NCBI GenBank assembly: GCA_032622095.1 | Contig: CP136061.1 | Coordinates: 263,410,077 to 263,474,076, forward strand | Source of the DNA: Siphonodentalium dalli | Lineage: Eukaryota; Mollusca; Scaphopoda; Gadilida; Siphonodentaliidae | Length of the DNA stretch: 64,000 bases | Reading direction: 5' to 3' | Shown here: positions 1-10,686 of the stretch, piece by piece | Position numbering within the stretch: the stretch's first letter is position 1 | How the letters are laid out: every line of letters begins with the position of its first letter | Made by a program: the position numbers and the translations under genes | The notes under the pieces: model-generated | What the model was told of the DNA's origin: nothing | The model's database searches: none | The model's input: only the letters and a program-made list of their open reading frames with translations

Positions 1-290
1 AAGTCTATATCTGGTCATCAAAACCTCATATTAACTCTTTCGCTGCCAGTCAGCACCACGGAAAGATTCCCCACTTCCAAGCATACCATACATGTATAAA
101 AACATTATGTGTGTACATGGGTAACATAGTGTATCTCAAGTATTGCTTGTAATAATTTGTTGAAACTTCATATGTGATTAGACATAGGCATCACAAGTTC
201 ATAGCCACTCATAGAGGTCATGTGACCGTGGCAACCATCTGGGTTTCCACACTAATGGCTATTTGATGCATATTCATGTTTATATGAGTA
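1..290. other. Non-coding flank, no gene seen
   Basis: AT-rich sequence with no convincing reading frame, splice signal or repeat. It is the left flank of the MITE that starts at 291. Confidence 0.5.
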
Positions 291-333
291 CAGCAATGCC
301 CTAAATAATCGATTCCTTAACCACAGCAGAATT

Positions 334-1261
334 GGGGAGATACCCCGTAATGATCGAAATTAAGTGCCGAGCAATATCATATTGGTCAAAACTAGTATCG
401 CACGAAGGATCAGAATTAGCTAAAAATGTATTCCTTCTACTCAGGTATCTCAATGATGGTGATGCCATACTACAAAACAAGATTAAATGGATTTCGTTTA
501 TCAAAGAAACTCTGCGAGAAGTAAATATGGAAAGTGCGTGGCAGAATCAGTCACCACTAAGCAAGACAGACATGAAACACATGAAAGCGAAATTAATAGA
601 GCAACACACATGTTTGCCTCTTCGGCAATCTGAATATGTCTATTTCAAGCCGTGCCATATTTTATCGAAACATAAAGGATTCTGTCAGAATGAACCGATA
701 CTTAGTATATATGCCATCTCATCTAGCTACGTATTTACTGAAATTTAGAACAGCCAATCACAGACTACCGGTAGAGCAATGCAGATGGAATAAAAGTACA
801 TGTAAAGACACGAAATGCCCGTTATGTGGCGAAAATGTATGTGATGAATACCATTTTGTTATTTTGTGTACTGAACTCAACGATATGCGAGAAACCTATA
901 TACCGAAGTATTACTGGGAAAACCCTAACAGAAATAAATTCTACAGACTGCTGTCACTGCTTAACATAAGTATATTGAAAAGAGTGAGCATTTTCTTAAA
1001 ATTAGCATTTATAAAGTTACCATGAAAAAAGTATTACATTATATTATATATAATGTAAATATTATATGAAACCATTTCAGAAAACATATTCCCAAATGTA
1101 TTAGCATTATTTGTATTTATTATCAATATCATATAATATGATGAACTCATTTATTGATGTATATGTATGTTGTGTATTGTTTGTATAATGTTGTGTAAAT
1201 TAGTTGTATGGCATGTTGCAACTTAGATGTTGACTTTGCTAATAAACAATACAATACAATA
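334..1261 (+). mobile_element. 5'-truncated non-LTR retrotransposon (LINE) 3' end
   Basis: Insertion inside the MITE at 291. It is bounded by a 7-bp direct repeat CAGAATT (327-333 and 1262-1268), a plausible target-site duplication. It contains the last part of a LINE polyprotein, then an AT-rich 3' UTR ending in an AATAAA-like signal and a short (ACAAT)n tail at about 1243-1261. A short tandem tail instead of poly(A) is common in several LINE clades. The 5' part is absent, the usual result of incomplete reverse transcription. Confidence 0.75.
337..1024 (+). pseudogene. LINE polyprotein C-terminal fragment, frameshifted
   Basis: Two overlapping frames encode what looks like one protein. The first (about 337-700) starts with an ELGRYP-type segment. 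The second (about 636-1024) contains NHRLPVEQCRW followed by a zinc-binding pattern C-x2-C-x8-H with a later C (CPLCGE...EYHFVILC). This layout is typical of the region C-terminal to the reverse transcriptase in many invertebrate LINEs. No reverse-transcriptase or endonuclease core is present. The frame change near 690 and the missing 5' part make it a dead fragment. Confidence 0.7.
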
Positions 1262-1439
1262 CAGAATTACTGGTATGGGTAATTTTTCAGGATTTAGTCG
1301 GAAATATGGCTTGTTGTCATTCATCAGAAAGCTCTCAGTGAGAGTTTTCTGATGAATGGCAACGAGTCAATTTTTGTATATATGGGTGATATAATGCAGA
1401 AATTGGTAATTCTTAGCATTTATTTCTCACTTCACTTAC

Positions 1440-2010
1440 CAAAATAAAACCTTGGAATAGTTAGGAAAATTCCTTGGAATTCCTAGGATATCCTAGGATC
1501 GGAGAACTTGGAAAAGCTTGGAAATCCTTGGGGCGGTATTGGAACGTTTCAAGTTAGGAAAACCTTGGAATACCTCAGAAAATTCAACCGAGCTCACATC
1601 CAAGGATTTCGAAGCTTTACAATATCTTAATCATTACTTTTCCGAGGTTTACCAAGGTTGCAGCCTAGCTTTACCAAGCTTTCCCAAGGTTTCAAACCAA
1701 GCTTTACCAAGGTTTCCAACCAAGCTTTACCAAGCTTTACCAAAGTTTCCAACCTAGCTTTTCCAAGCTTTACCAAGGTTGCAGCCTAGCTTTACCAAGC
1801 TTTACCATGGTTGCAGCCTAGCTTTACCAAGCTTTACCAAGGTTGCAGCCTAGCTTTACCAAGCTTTAACAAGGTTGCAGCCTAGCTTTACCAAGCTTTA
1901 CCAAGCTTTACCAAGGTTGCAACCTTGACCAAGGTTGCAGCTAAGCTTTACCGAGCTTTACCAAGGTTGCAGCCTAGCTTTACCAAGCTTTACCAAGGTT
2001 AAAATTGTTT
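1440..2010. repeat. AAGCTT-rich degenerate tandem repeat
   Basis: Dozens of short units built on CCAAGCTTTACCAAGG and AGGTTGCAGCCTAGCTTTA, in imperfect tandem. The left edge (1440-1620) carries the complementary form (CTTGGAA, CCTAGGAT). The reading frame across it (1518-1757) is only a translation of the repeat. A related array lies at 2870-3190, on the other side of the piggyBac-like MITE. Confidence 0.85.
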
Positions 2011-2281
2011 TGTATTTAAAAGGTTAAAATCTCAGACTCTAATGGCACTGCAAAGGCTTCAACTTTGACAATATCATCATCCTTAATGATACAATCTCTT
2101 GAAATTTACAACAGTCTTGAACCATTATTCATTCAAATTTCACTTTTAAGTCAGAATGTTTTAATTCTATTTAGATTGAGATAAATGTTACTTTATGGTA
2201 TGTTATACCATGTACAATGTATAGGATGATAGACAATAATAGACCAGCCTTTGGAATGAAAAGGTAGATAGTGGTCCTTAA

Positions 2282-2652
2282 CCCTTTACCCAACAAACCG
2301 GCCAAAACCGGCCAAATAAAGCTTCAACAGCCTAAAATATCTTCGGTCTGTCTCAATAGAACCATACAAATATGGATATCATTGGAACCGGCTCCTTGAC
2401 CACATTGTGATAGTTACAGTTATGCCATGTGCCAATGCATTCTCTTATATATGCGAGTCGACCATAGGTCGCCTCGCATATGCATTGGCCTAAAAAAAAC
2501 ACTTTTTACCATTTTTTCTTACATTCTTTAACAATTTAAAAAAATTTAATGTGTTAAGCCAATGCATTCTCTTATATATGCGAGGCGACCTATGGTCGAC
2601 TCGCATATATAATAGAATGCATTGGCACATGGCCCTTCTGTTGGGTAAAGGG
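2282..2652. mobile_element. piggyBac-like MITE, 371 bp
   Basis: Flanked on both sides by TTAA (2278-2281 and 2653-2656), with terminal inverted repeats CCCTTTACCCAACA / TGTTGGGTAAAGGG. A second, much longer inverted repeat of about 70 bp lies inside (about 2415-2490 against 2559-2635), carrying GCCAATGCATTCT and a palindromic GGTCGACTCGCATA segment. TTAA duplication with CCC/GGG ends is diagnostic of piggyBac-type transposition. No transposase is encoded, so it must be mobilised in trans. Confidence 0.8.
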
Positions 2653-2869
2653 TTAAGGTCATTCTTGAAAATGGTAAAACAATTGTTAAAATAATATCAT
2701 AAATAAAAATATCACTACAACCATATTCTATGAGTCAAATAGAAAACATTAGGGCCACACAAGCAATAAATTACCTGAAAATTTAAACTCACTGCAACAG
2801 TTGATTCAAAATGTCTGCCACAGACAACAGTGACGTCTGCATAGTCATGTGACCCAGTCATGTGACTTG

Positions 2870-3190
2870 CGACTAAGCTTTACCAAGCTTTTCCAAGGAT
2901 TTCCAAGCTTTTACAAGGTTCCCCTCCATGTGACAACCTTGGTAAAGTTAAGATCCAAGCTTTACTTAGCTTTACCAAGGTTTGGTCAACACTGAGACAA
3001 GGATTTCCAAGCTTTTTCCAAGGTTTCACTTTATGCGACAACTGTGGTAAAGCTTGGTAAAGTTGGGTAAAATTTAGATCCAAGCTTTACTTAGCTTTAC
3101 CAAGGTTTGGTCAACACTGAGACATTTTTTCATTCAAAAAGCTTGGTTCAAACCTTGGAAATCCTATGAATTCCTAGGATTCCCAAACTT
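2870..3190. repeat. AAGCTT-rich repeat, second block
   Basis: Same family as 1440-2010. It contains a direct duplication of about 50 bp (TTTGGTCAACACTGAGACA, near 2982-3002 and 3106-3126) spaced 124 bp apart. Its right edge again has CCTTGGAAATCCTA and CCTAGGATTCC, mirroring the left edge of the first block. Confidence 0.75.
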
Positions 3191-3596
3191 CTTTAAAAAA
3201 GCTCGGATTTCTTTTCGAAAGGGTTTGCCTTCACTGGTTGACATACTTCAGGGAGGGACCCATACCCAGCCAAAATGTGTTATTTACACCTACATTTTGA
3301 AGAGGTCACATGACCATGGTGATTACCATGAACTTCTGTGTGTGGTCACATCCCATGTACATACATGTTGTCATAAGCTGTTCAAATCTCATGCTATGTT
3401 GTGAACAAGCCTGATATAGTTATGAGTGTCTAACCCATAGAGAGCCCCAGATAGACTGGAGCAGATGACACTTGTAGTGCATGCTCCCATCTGTGTGAGG
3501 CTCCCTGTGGGTTAAATATTAAACTTTATCAGCGAGGTTTGAGATGGATGTCATACATTACTGACCAAGCCTGAGTTTAGTGTGTCTGTCATTTTG

Positions 3597-3835
3597 CAGA
3601 ATGAGGTTCCCAGAGGGCGAATTTAGTAACGCTATCTTGCATAGCAGGCTAGCATCACTAAATTCACCCTCTGGGGACCTCATTCTGTTTAGACGCATTT
3701 CATAATTGAGGTTCCCAATGGGTTTACATCAAAATATTCACCATTTGGGAATTCAATCTGAGTCTATGTCTCCCATAGCAGATGAGGTCATATGGGATAG
3801 CGTCACTAAATTCACCCTGTGGGGACCTCATTCTG
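3597..3835. mobile_element. MITE cluster, CAGAATGAGGT family
   Basis: A 91-bp palindrome (3597-3687) with ends CAGAATGAGGTTCCCAGAGG / CTCTGGGGACCTCATTCTG, followed by a divergent inverted pair (about 3707-3763) and a half copy ending at 3835. The flank TGTCTGTCATTTTG at 3583 is mirrored after the related pair at 14984-15181, so the real terminal repeat is longer than the palindrome itself. No target duplication could be fixed. Confidence 0.65.
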
Positions 3836-4511
3836 TAACCATGAATTGAGCCTGTGATTGTGAGTTGATCCTTGCCTGCCTGTCTGAATAAATTGTTCAT
3901 TATTCCTGTTCTCTGAAACCTAATGTTGACCGTCTGGTTGATGCTTAAAATTGTTCAGACTTTTCACGGAACCTGCGATTAGCGTGATAATTTTCCATCT
4001 GTATCACAATCACAAAAATTTAAGTAATGGAGAATGATAGGGTTTACCTGAACGTATTGCAATCAAATATTGGGACCGAGTGGAATAATGAATTGAACAT
4101 CGAATATTCGCAGGATCCTAGTTTTACTGTGTAAAATCGGACAGGATATCTTTAAAGTGATGTGAAACACTCCGGTAGGGTGATCAAATAGAAATTGAGA
4201 ATAATCTTGTTCAAAGTAGTTATTTTACAAATATTATATTATAATTGACAACACACACCGACATTCTTCTTCATTATTTAAATGCAGTGACTGCCGATGG
4301 TGAAATTGTTTTCGTTAGTTTATCGCTGATAGAAACGTCCCGATTCGAGTAGTAAATATTTACAATTTAGCGTAGTTCAGACAATGTTTTCTATGGAGTG
4401 GTACGGTCGATTTGCTTGAAATTTTCGGTGATGTTAGTAGAATGATCTATTCCTCCAGTTGGCATAGCACCTGGATACTAACTTATCAGTTTCATGCACC
4501 CGAACAAGTAC
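3836..4511. other. Non-coding interval, no gene seen
   Basis: No frame, repeat or splice site I can support. Because the hAT element inserts right after it, this stretch is probably original intron or upstream sequence of the CRYZ-like gene. I searched it for the preceding CRYZ exon and did not find it. Confidence 0.4.
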
Positions 4512-4841
4512 ATAATATGCAGGGTTGGCGCTGGACCAAAATTCTATTGCCAAAACTTTTGCCAAATGAATTTTTCTTTTGCCAAATGAATTTTTTTTTT
4601 GCCAAATTAAATTGAAGGTCAAATTGGGGAAAAATAAGGAAAATTAGCGTTTTTATCTTTATTCATATAAAACGTAAACAGACAAAGGTAAAATGACAAC
4701 AAATCAATATTAAATGTTAATAGAAGACACAATACATTTAGACAAGCAATTGTCAAATACTAGTAAACATAAACCTATAGTATGGTAATGCACATTAATA
4801 TTAAACATGAACAATTCTACGAGACTTAACATCAACCCACT

Positions 4842-5058
4842 TCAAAAATGCAGCAGCAAATCAAACTCAGACACAGATGGTCCTACGATAGAAATTTTCA
4901 TTAGAGCATTGAGATAACGAACAGACAATCGATTGCAATGTTTTGAATGGAGAAGGCTCGCTCGCAGTCGCAGGCTTTGACGACGGCAGTTTTGTGGACT
5001 TCTTTCATGTTTTTTGATTCGTTGATCATTTGTACGGCAATGTTGTGAGAATTTATGC
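4842..5058 (-). pseudogene. hAT transposase last exon, dimerisation domain, frameshifted
   Basis: The minus strand begins after a good splice acceptor (TTTAATTTTCAG, exon from 5058). It reads into CDCERAFSIQN, a hallmark of the C-terminal hAT dimerisation region. The frame then breaks, and the family-typical continuation RLSVRYLNALMKISIVGPS follows in another frame to a stop at 4842. The small deletion between the two halves falls in the dimerisation helix region. The fold normally packs with the RNase-H core of the transposase, which is not present here. Confidence 0.75.
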
Positions 5059-5186
5059 CTGAAAATTAAATATATCCACATATACACACAATCATTAAAA
5101 TAATTTTGATGAGCTAGAAGTATTTTTATATATATCATTTATTAAAAACATTATTAATTAATTTTGTCTTAAACATTACTGTCCAC

Positions 5187-5255
5187 ATGGCACAACTTAT
5201 GACCCTCGACGAATTTGCAAGCCATGACACTGACATCGTTACTGTGTCCCCGGAG
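5187..5255 (+). CDS. Possible short 5' coding exon inside the hAT element
   Basis: An ATG in a good context (CCACATGG) opens 23 codons that end exactly at a splice-donor-like GAG|GTAGGC. The peptide is acidic (DEFASHDTD) and I do not recognise it. It lies on the strand opposite to the transposase. It may be a captured host exon, a remnant of another gene, or chance: 69 nt is too short to decide. Confidence 0.2.
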
Positions 5256-5626
5256 GTAGGCTTGATTAATTAGCATATATTTACACACTAAGTGTTGTCA
5301 TCACTAAATCCAGCATTCTGATTGGTCGGCGCCCACGTGGCTAGTTGCAGTTATTTCTCGGTGAATGCGTAACGCATCATAACACCAAGCTAATAACACC
5401 ATCGATACGTCATTAGGTTTGGAAAGACGAACGCGTAATGCTTTGGGCGCATTTTGACTCGCGCAGGATTGACTTAATACATCATCGGGTTTCAACATGA
5501 AGAGAAATTGTTCCTATTAACTTTTGCCAAGGGTGCTATTGGGTATTTTGGGCTGATCTTGTCACGATACACTTTTCGATTTAAATATATTTACAAAAGT
5601 GGCTTTTTCGCTAAATGTACATAAAT

Positions 5627-5787
5627 ATAAGGATTAACTGTCATGTGGACTATTTTTATGGAGATGTCACGGTGAGGTAAGTGGACATAACTTGTATGTA
5701 AAACCCTTCGGGTTTTACACAAGTTATGTCCACTTACCTCACCGTTACATCTCCATAAAAACAGTCCACATGACAGTTAATCCTTAT
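5627..5787. mobile_element. 161-bp near-perfect palindromic MITE
   Basis: Arms of about 75 bp begin ATAAGGATTAACTGTCATGT and end with its complement. The loop is centred on AAAACCCTTCGGGTTTT at about 5701-5717. It is nested in the hAT element. The two arms differ at only a few positions, so the hairpin is young. No target duplication longer than a few bases is visible. Confidence 0.7.
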
Positions 5788-6290
5788 TTAATTAGCATTA
5801 CTCCAACTAAATTTGGGTGTGAACTCATTACACAACACTATTGTGTTTTCAAATTGATCCCAAGAAAATATAAATTGAGCCCAATAATTTCCACGAGCAG
5901 TCCTGCTTTCTATATGATATACTTTTAAAAGTTGCCACGTTCTCTGGTGTTAATTCGTTTACAATCTTTGTGGCTCAATTGCCGTTAATTAATCTTGGAT
6001 TATTTCATTTTAACATGAGGCAATATATATATCAGAGCAGCTAATATTTATATTAAATCATTTTTGAACCATTACATTTAAAATAGTATCAGATAATGAG
6101 TTTTTCCATTCGAATATTAATCCACCTCGAATTTATAGAGTTATTGTTCTTGTTGCAGAACGTACATGAAACGCGTTTCGTCGATTACCGCGAAATTCAT
6201 TATCATTATTATTTTGACTATATCGGTATTGACGACAAATAGCCATAAAATATATGCGGCATATGCCTGATTCACATTTGGCTGATTAAC
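5788..6290. other. Non-coding interior of the hAT element
   Basis: AT-rich sequence between the palindrome and the foldback insertion. I see no transposase exon on the minus strand, although the catalytic domain should lie in this interval in a complete element. Confidence 0.5.
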
Positions 6291-6379
6291 CTATTGTCGG
6301 GATTGACTATTTCGAGTAACAGGAACGGAACGAGGAACAGGAACGAGTTCCGAGTAACAGAATGACTATTTCGAGTAAC

Positions 6380-7610
6380 AGGAACGAGGAACAGAGATAT
6401 AAGCTCACATTTCTCGCGTTTTGCTCTATGTAACGATACATATTATACATCATTCGAAAGGTTAGCATATCCCCTTCATTAATATTGCAACATTTAATTA
6501 GACAAAAATATTGCGAACAAAGCGTACACTTGGCCAGGAACGGCGAGCGTTGAATAAGAAATTAGCTAAAAACGAAAAAATCCGAGTACCGGGAATCAGG
6601 AACAGAGATATAAGCTCACATTTCTCGCGTTTTACGCTATGTAACGATACATATAATACATCCTTCGAAACGTTAGCATCTCCCCTTCATTAATATTGCA
6701 ACATTTAGACACTAATTTTGCGAACAAAGCGTACATTTGGCCAGGAACGGCGAGCGTTGAATATGAAATTAGCTAAAAACTGGAAAAAATCCGACTAACA
6801 GGAATCAAGAACAAAGATATAAGCTCACATTTCTCGCGTTTTACGCTATGTAAAAATACATATTATACATCATTCGAACGGTTAGCATATTCCCTTCATT
6901 AATATTGCAACATTTAGACAAAAATATTGCGAACAAAGCGTACATTTGGCCAGGAACGGCGAGCGTTGAATAAGAAATTAGCTAAAAAATGGAAAAAATC
7001 CGACTAACAGGAATCAGGAACAGAGATATAAGCTCATATTTCTCGCGTTTTACGCTATGTAAAAATACATATTATACATCATTCGAAAGGTTAGCATACC
7101 CCCTTCATTAATATTTCAACATTTACACACTAATATTGCGAACATAGCGTACATTTCGCCAGGAACGGCGAGTGTTGAATAAGAAATTAGCTAAAAACTG
7201 GAAAAAATCCGACTAACAGGAATCAGGAACAGAGATATAAGCTCACATTTCTCGCGTTTTACGCTATGTAAAAATACATATTATAAATCATTTGAAAGAT
7301 TAGCATCTTCCCTTCATTAATATTGCACCATTTAGACACCAATGTTGCGAACAAAGTGTACAATTGGCCAGGAACGGCGAGCGTTGAATAAGAAATTAGC
7401 TAAAAACTGGAAAAAATCCGACTAACAGGAATCAGGAACAGAGATATAAGCGCATATTACTCGCATTTTACGCTATGTAAAAATACATATTATACATCAT
7501 TCGAAAGGTTAGCATTTCCCCTTCATTAATATTGCAACATTTATATATTACTGTTGCGAACAAAGCGTACAATTGGCCAGGAACGGTGAGCGTTGAATCA
7601 GAAATTAGCA
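6380..7610 (+). repeat. Left-arm satellite, ~209-bp units x6
   Basis: Each unit carries TTGGCCAGGAACGGCGAGCG, AGAAATTAGCTAAAAACTGG, AGATATAAGCTCACATTTCT and ATACATCATTCGAAAGGTTA. Successive copies of the first motif lie near 6528, 6736, 6946, 7156, 7366 and 7575. Copies differ by scattered substitutions. Confidence 0.85.
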
Positions 7611-7835
7611 CCCCGAAGAACGTACGTAACTTATTCTTCGTAGAAAGTCGCAGATTTCTCACGAATTACGCGACGTCACTGCCAAGTATTTACAGAAATG
7701 GAAAGAGTATCATTCACTATATTCATTTCTGTCGCATAAAATGCTTTTTGTGCAATAAAGTTCAGACAAAGTGTGAAAATTATTGATATCTTTTAGGCGA
7801 AATCTTAGATTCCCCGGACAAATATTAATGAAGGT
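7610..7835. other. Unique centre of the foldback element
   Basis: About 225 bp that are not part of the satellite and are not mirrored. A reading frame crosses it (7532-7786, plus strand), but its beginning is satellite sequence and I recognise no domain, so I do not call it a gene. Confidence 0.5.
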
Positions 7836-9590
7836 GAGATGCTAACCTTTCGAATGATGTATAATATGTATTTTTACATAGCGTAAAACGCGAGTAATAT
7901 GAGCTTATATCTCTGTTCCTGATTCCTGTTAGTCGGATTTTTTCCAGTTTTTAGCTAATTTCTAATTCAATGCTCGCCGTTCCTGGCCAAATGTACGCTT
8001 TGTTCGCAATATTAGTGTCTAAATGTTGCAATATTAATGAAGGGAAGATGCTAACCTTTCGAATGATGTATAATATGTATTTTTACATAGCGTAAAACGC
8101 GAGAAATGTGATCTTATATCTCTGTTCCTGATTCCTGTTAGTCGGATTTTTTCCAGTTTTTAGCTAATGTCTTATTCAACGCTCGCCGTTCCTGGCCAAA
8201 TGTACGCTTTGTTCGCAATATTAGTGTCTAAATGTTGCAATATTAATGACGGGAAGATGCTAACGTTTCGAATGATGTATAATATGTATTTTTACATTGC
8301 GTAAAATGCGAGTAATATGCGCTTATATCTCTGTTCCTGATTCCTGTTAGTCGGATTTTCCCCAGTTTTTAGCTGATTTCTTATTCAACGCTCGCCGTTC
8401 CTGGCCAATTGTACGCTTTGTTCTCAACATTGGTGTCTAAATGTTGCAATATTAATGAAGGGAAGATGCTAACCTTTCGAATGATGTATAATATGTATTT
8501 TTACATAGCGTAAAACGCGAGTAATATGAGCTTATATCTCTGTTCCTGATTCCTGTTAGTCGGATTTTTTCAAGTTTTTAGCTAATGTCTTATTCAATGT
8601 TCGCCGTTCCTGGCCAAATGTACGCTTTGTTCGCAATATTAGTGTCTAAATGTTGCAATATTAATGAAGGGGATATGCTAAGCTTTCGAATGATGTATAA
8701 TATGTATTTTTACATAGCGCAAAACGCGAGAAATGTGATCTTATATCTCTGTTCCTGATTCCTGTTAGTCGGATTTTTTCCAGTTTTTAGCTAATGTCTT
8801 ATTCAACGCTCGCCGTTCCTGGCCAAATGTACGCTTTGTTCGCAATATTAGTGTCTAAATGTTGCAATATTAATGACGGGAAGATGCTAACGTTTCGAAT
8901 GATGTATAATATGTATTTTTACATTGCGTAAAATGCGAGTAATATGCGCTTATATCTCTGTTCCTGATTCCTGTTAGTCGGATTTTTCCCAGTTTTTAGC
9001 TGATTTCTTATTCAACGCTCGCCGTTCCTGGCCAATTGTACGCTTTGTTCTCAACATTGGTGTCTAAATGTTGCAATATTAATGAAGGGAAGATGCTAAC
9101 CTTTCGAACGATGTATAATATGTATTTTTACATAGCGTAAAACGCGAGAAATGTGAGCTTATATCTCGGTTCATGATTCCTGTTAGTCGGATTGTTTCCA
9201 GTTTTTAGCTAATTTCTTATTCAATGCTCGCCGTTCCTGGCCAAATGTACGCTTTGTTCGCAATATTAGTGTCTAAATGTTGCAATATTAATGAAGGGGA
9301 TTTGCTAAACTTTCGAATGATGTATAATATGTATCGTTACATAGCGCAAAACGCGAGAAATGTGAGCTTATATCTCTGTTCCTGATTCCCGGTACTCGGA
9401 TTTTTTCGTTTTTAGCTAATTTCTTATTCAACGCTCGCCGTTCCTGGCCAAGTGTACGCTTTGTTCGCAATATTAGTGTCTAAATGTTGCACTATTAATG
9501 AAGGGGCTATGCTAACCTTTCGAATGATGTATAATATGTATCGTTACATAGAGCAAAACGCGAGAAATGTGAGCTTATATCTCTGTTCCT
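7835..9590 (-). repeat. Right-arm satellite, ~209-bp units x8, with a 3-unit higher-order repeat
   Basis: Same unit as the left arm in reverse orientation; the motif CGCTCGCCGTTCCTGGCC recurs near 7975, 8184, 8395, 8604, 8812, 9022, 9230 and 9440. A variant block starting ATGACGGGAAGATGCTAACG (about 8248) recurs almost unchanged at about 8874. This gives a higher-order period of about 626 bp, three monomers, as in maturing satellite arrays. Confidence 0.8.
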
Positions 9591-9816
9591 CGTTCCTGTT
9601 ACTCGAAATAGTCATTCTATTACTCGGAACTCGTTCCTGTTCCTCGTTCCGTTCCTGTTACTCGAAATAGTCAATCCCCTATTGTCTTACACTTGGTGCT
9701 CATAAACCTTGACTGTCATAAATACAATGTCATCATAAATACGCATTGTGCAGTAGCCCCGTGAGTGACCAGACAAACAATGGGTGGGATTAGAGGATTA
9801 AATGTAAAATAATTAC

Positions 9817-10264
9817 CTTTTGCTGTTTCGTGCAGAGTGACGTAATCTTTCTTCAGATTAAAACAGCCTGCTACGAACAAATTGCTTAAACCTGCGTCGG
9901 TGCACACTTTACAAAACATAGCTTTCTTCACATTGTCATAAATCAACCACGGTCGGTTTAATTTCCACGCGTCTTTGAAGGTCCGTTTTGTCAGTAATGT
10001 CGGTCTGTTAGTCAATTTCGAAGGCGTCGTCGGAGTCTGGTTACTAATGTCTGTCCGTCTATGTAAATCAATCACACGTTCGTCTGTTACATCGTCAACA
10101 ACAGTTACATCTGCAGGTCGTACGTCGTCTTTTTGTATGTCAGTCAATACACAGTCAGACGTAGGTAACGTAGGCAAAACTGTTTTGCGTCCAAAGAAGT
10201 CCGTCAGTTTTTTACCTTTCGTCACGGTATCGTCGCACTCGGAACGTTTTCGTTTGAGACTCAT
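9817..10264 (-). CDS. hAT transposase N-terminal exon (TTF/BED-like zinc finger)
   Basis: On the minus strand an ATG at 10264 opens about 149 codons that stop at a splice-donor-like AAAAG|GTAATT at 9816. The start is basic (MSLKRKRSE), with a KKLTDFFGRK segment and a Thr/Asp-rich linker. It ends in PWLIYDNVKKAMFCKVC followed about 23 residues later by a His. This W-L-x-YD...M-x-C-x2-C...H pattern is the DNA-binding finger at the N-terminus of ZNF862/C17orf113-like hAT transposases and the host proteins derived from them. Translation past the donor soon loses the family pattern, supporting the splice. The catalytic exon that should follow is missing, so this is the front end of a dead transposase. 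The longer upstream frame (to 10351) lacks conserved features. Confidence 0.7.
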
Positions 10265-10686
10265 TTTAGAAATGATTTGACGTTTGGTATCGCAGTCACT
10301 ATTTAAGCAATCTAAAATAAACACAGTTTCTGTAACAACACCACCTGACACGCGAGCATTAATGAACTCCCATCAGTGAGTTTGATTATGAATGAAATAA
10401 GGTGTTACCGTCTTGTGAAAACTAAAGACGATTGCATCTCACTTTGTGATCGCTTGGTTAATAGCTGTCGACCGGGTTTCCCTTTGTAGTGTCCGCGATG
10501 TGGTTTCCCTTTGTACAGTCGGCGATATATTCCCATTTTCGATGTTTCCGGACTAGATATTCCACATCACAGAATTGAAAACCCACTTGCCAAAATTTTT
10601 GCCAACTGAGATTTTTTTTTGCCAAATGAGATTTTTTTTTGCCATTGGCAAATTTGGCAAGCGGCAGCGCGAACCCTGATAATATG

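Larger units (their letters stand above)
291..1371. mobile_element. Tc1/mariner-like palindromic MITE (CAGTAATG family), split by a LINE
   Basis: The left end reads TA then CAGCAATGCCC, followed by a TTAACCACAGCAGAATT segment. The same sequence occurs in the intact copy at 12604-12748 and, more divergently, in the three copies at 22049-22527. The element is interrupted at 334-1261 by a LINE and resumes with the matching internal sequence (GGGTAATTTTTCAGGATTTA). The right terminal repeat is missing; the sequence ends in a small palindrome around 1337-1371. A TA target site and CAGT-type ends are typical of non-autonomous Tc1/mariner elements; the superfamily is inferred. Confidence 0.7.
6299..9678. 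mobile_element. 3.38-kb foldback element with satellite arms
   Basis: Begins GGGATTGACTATTTCGAG and ends with its exact complement. It is flanked by an 8-bp direct repeat CTATTGTC (6291-6298 and 9679-9686), so the whole structure inserted as one unit into the hAT element. The outer ~100 bp of each arm repeats AACAGGAACG-type motifs. The rest is about 209-bp tandem units in opposite orientation (about six in the left arm, eight in the right) around a short unique centre. It encodes no recognisable protein. The 8-bp duplication is compatible with hAT or P-type transposition; the class is inferred only. Confidence 0.85.
4520..10678 (-). mobile_element. hAT DNA transposon, degraded, 6.2 kb
   Basis: Ends are CAGGGTTGGCGCTGG at 4520 and the complement of CAGGGTTCGCGCTGCC at 10678. 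They are flanked by a perfect 8-bp target duplication ATAATATG (4512-4519 and 10679-10686), the hAT signature. Subterminal TTTTGCCAAATGA repeats occur at both ends (4550-4610 and 10585-10650). On the minus strand it keeps a first transposase exon (9817-10264) and a last exon with the dimerisation motif (4842-5058). Only about 1.2 kb plus an inserted foldback element separates them, so the catalytic core is gone. The element sits in an upstream intron, or upstream, of the CRYZ-like exons. Confidence 0.88.

Noticed and set aside
9975-10280. Plus-strand 101-codon frame
   Set aside because: Antisense to the hAT transposase exon, which has the conserved finger.
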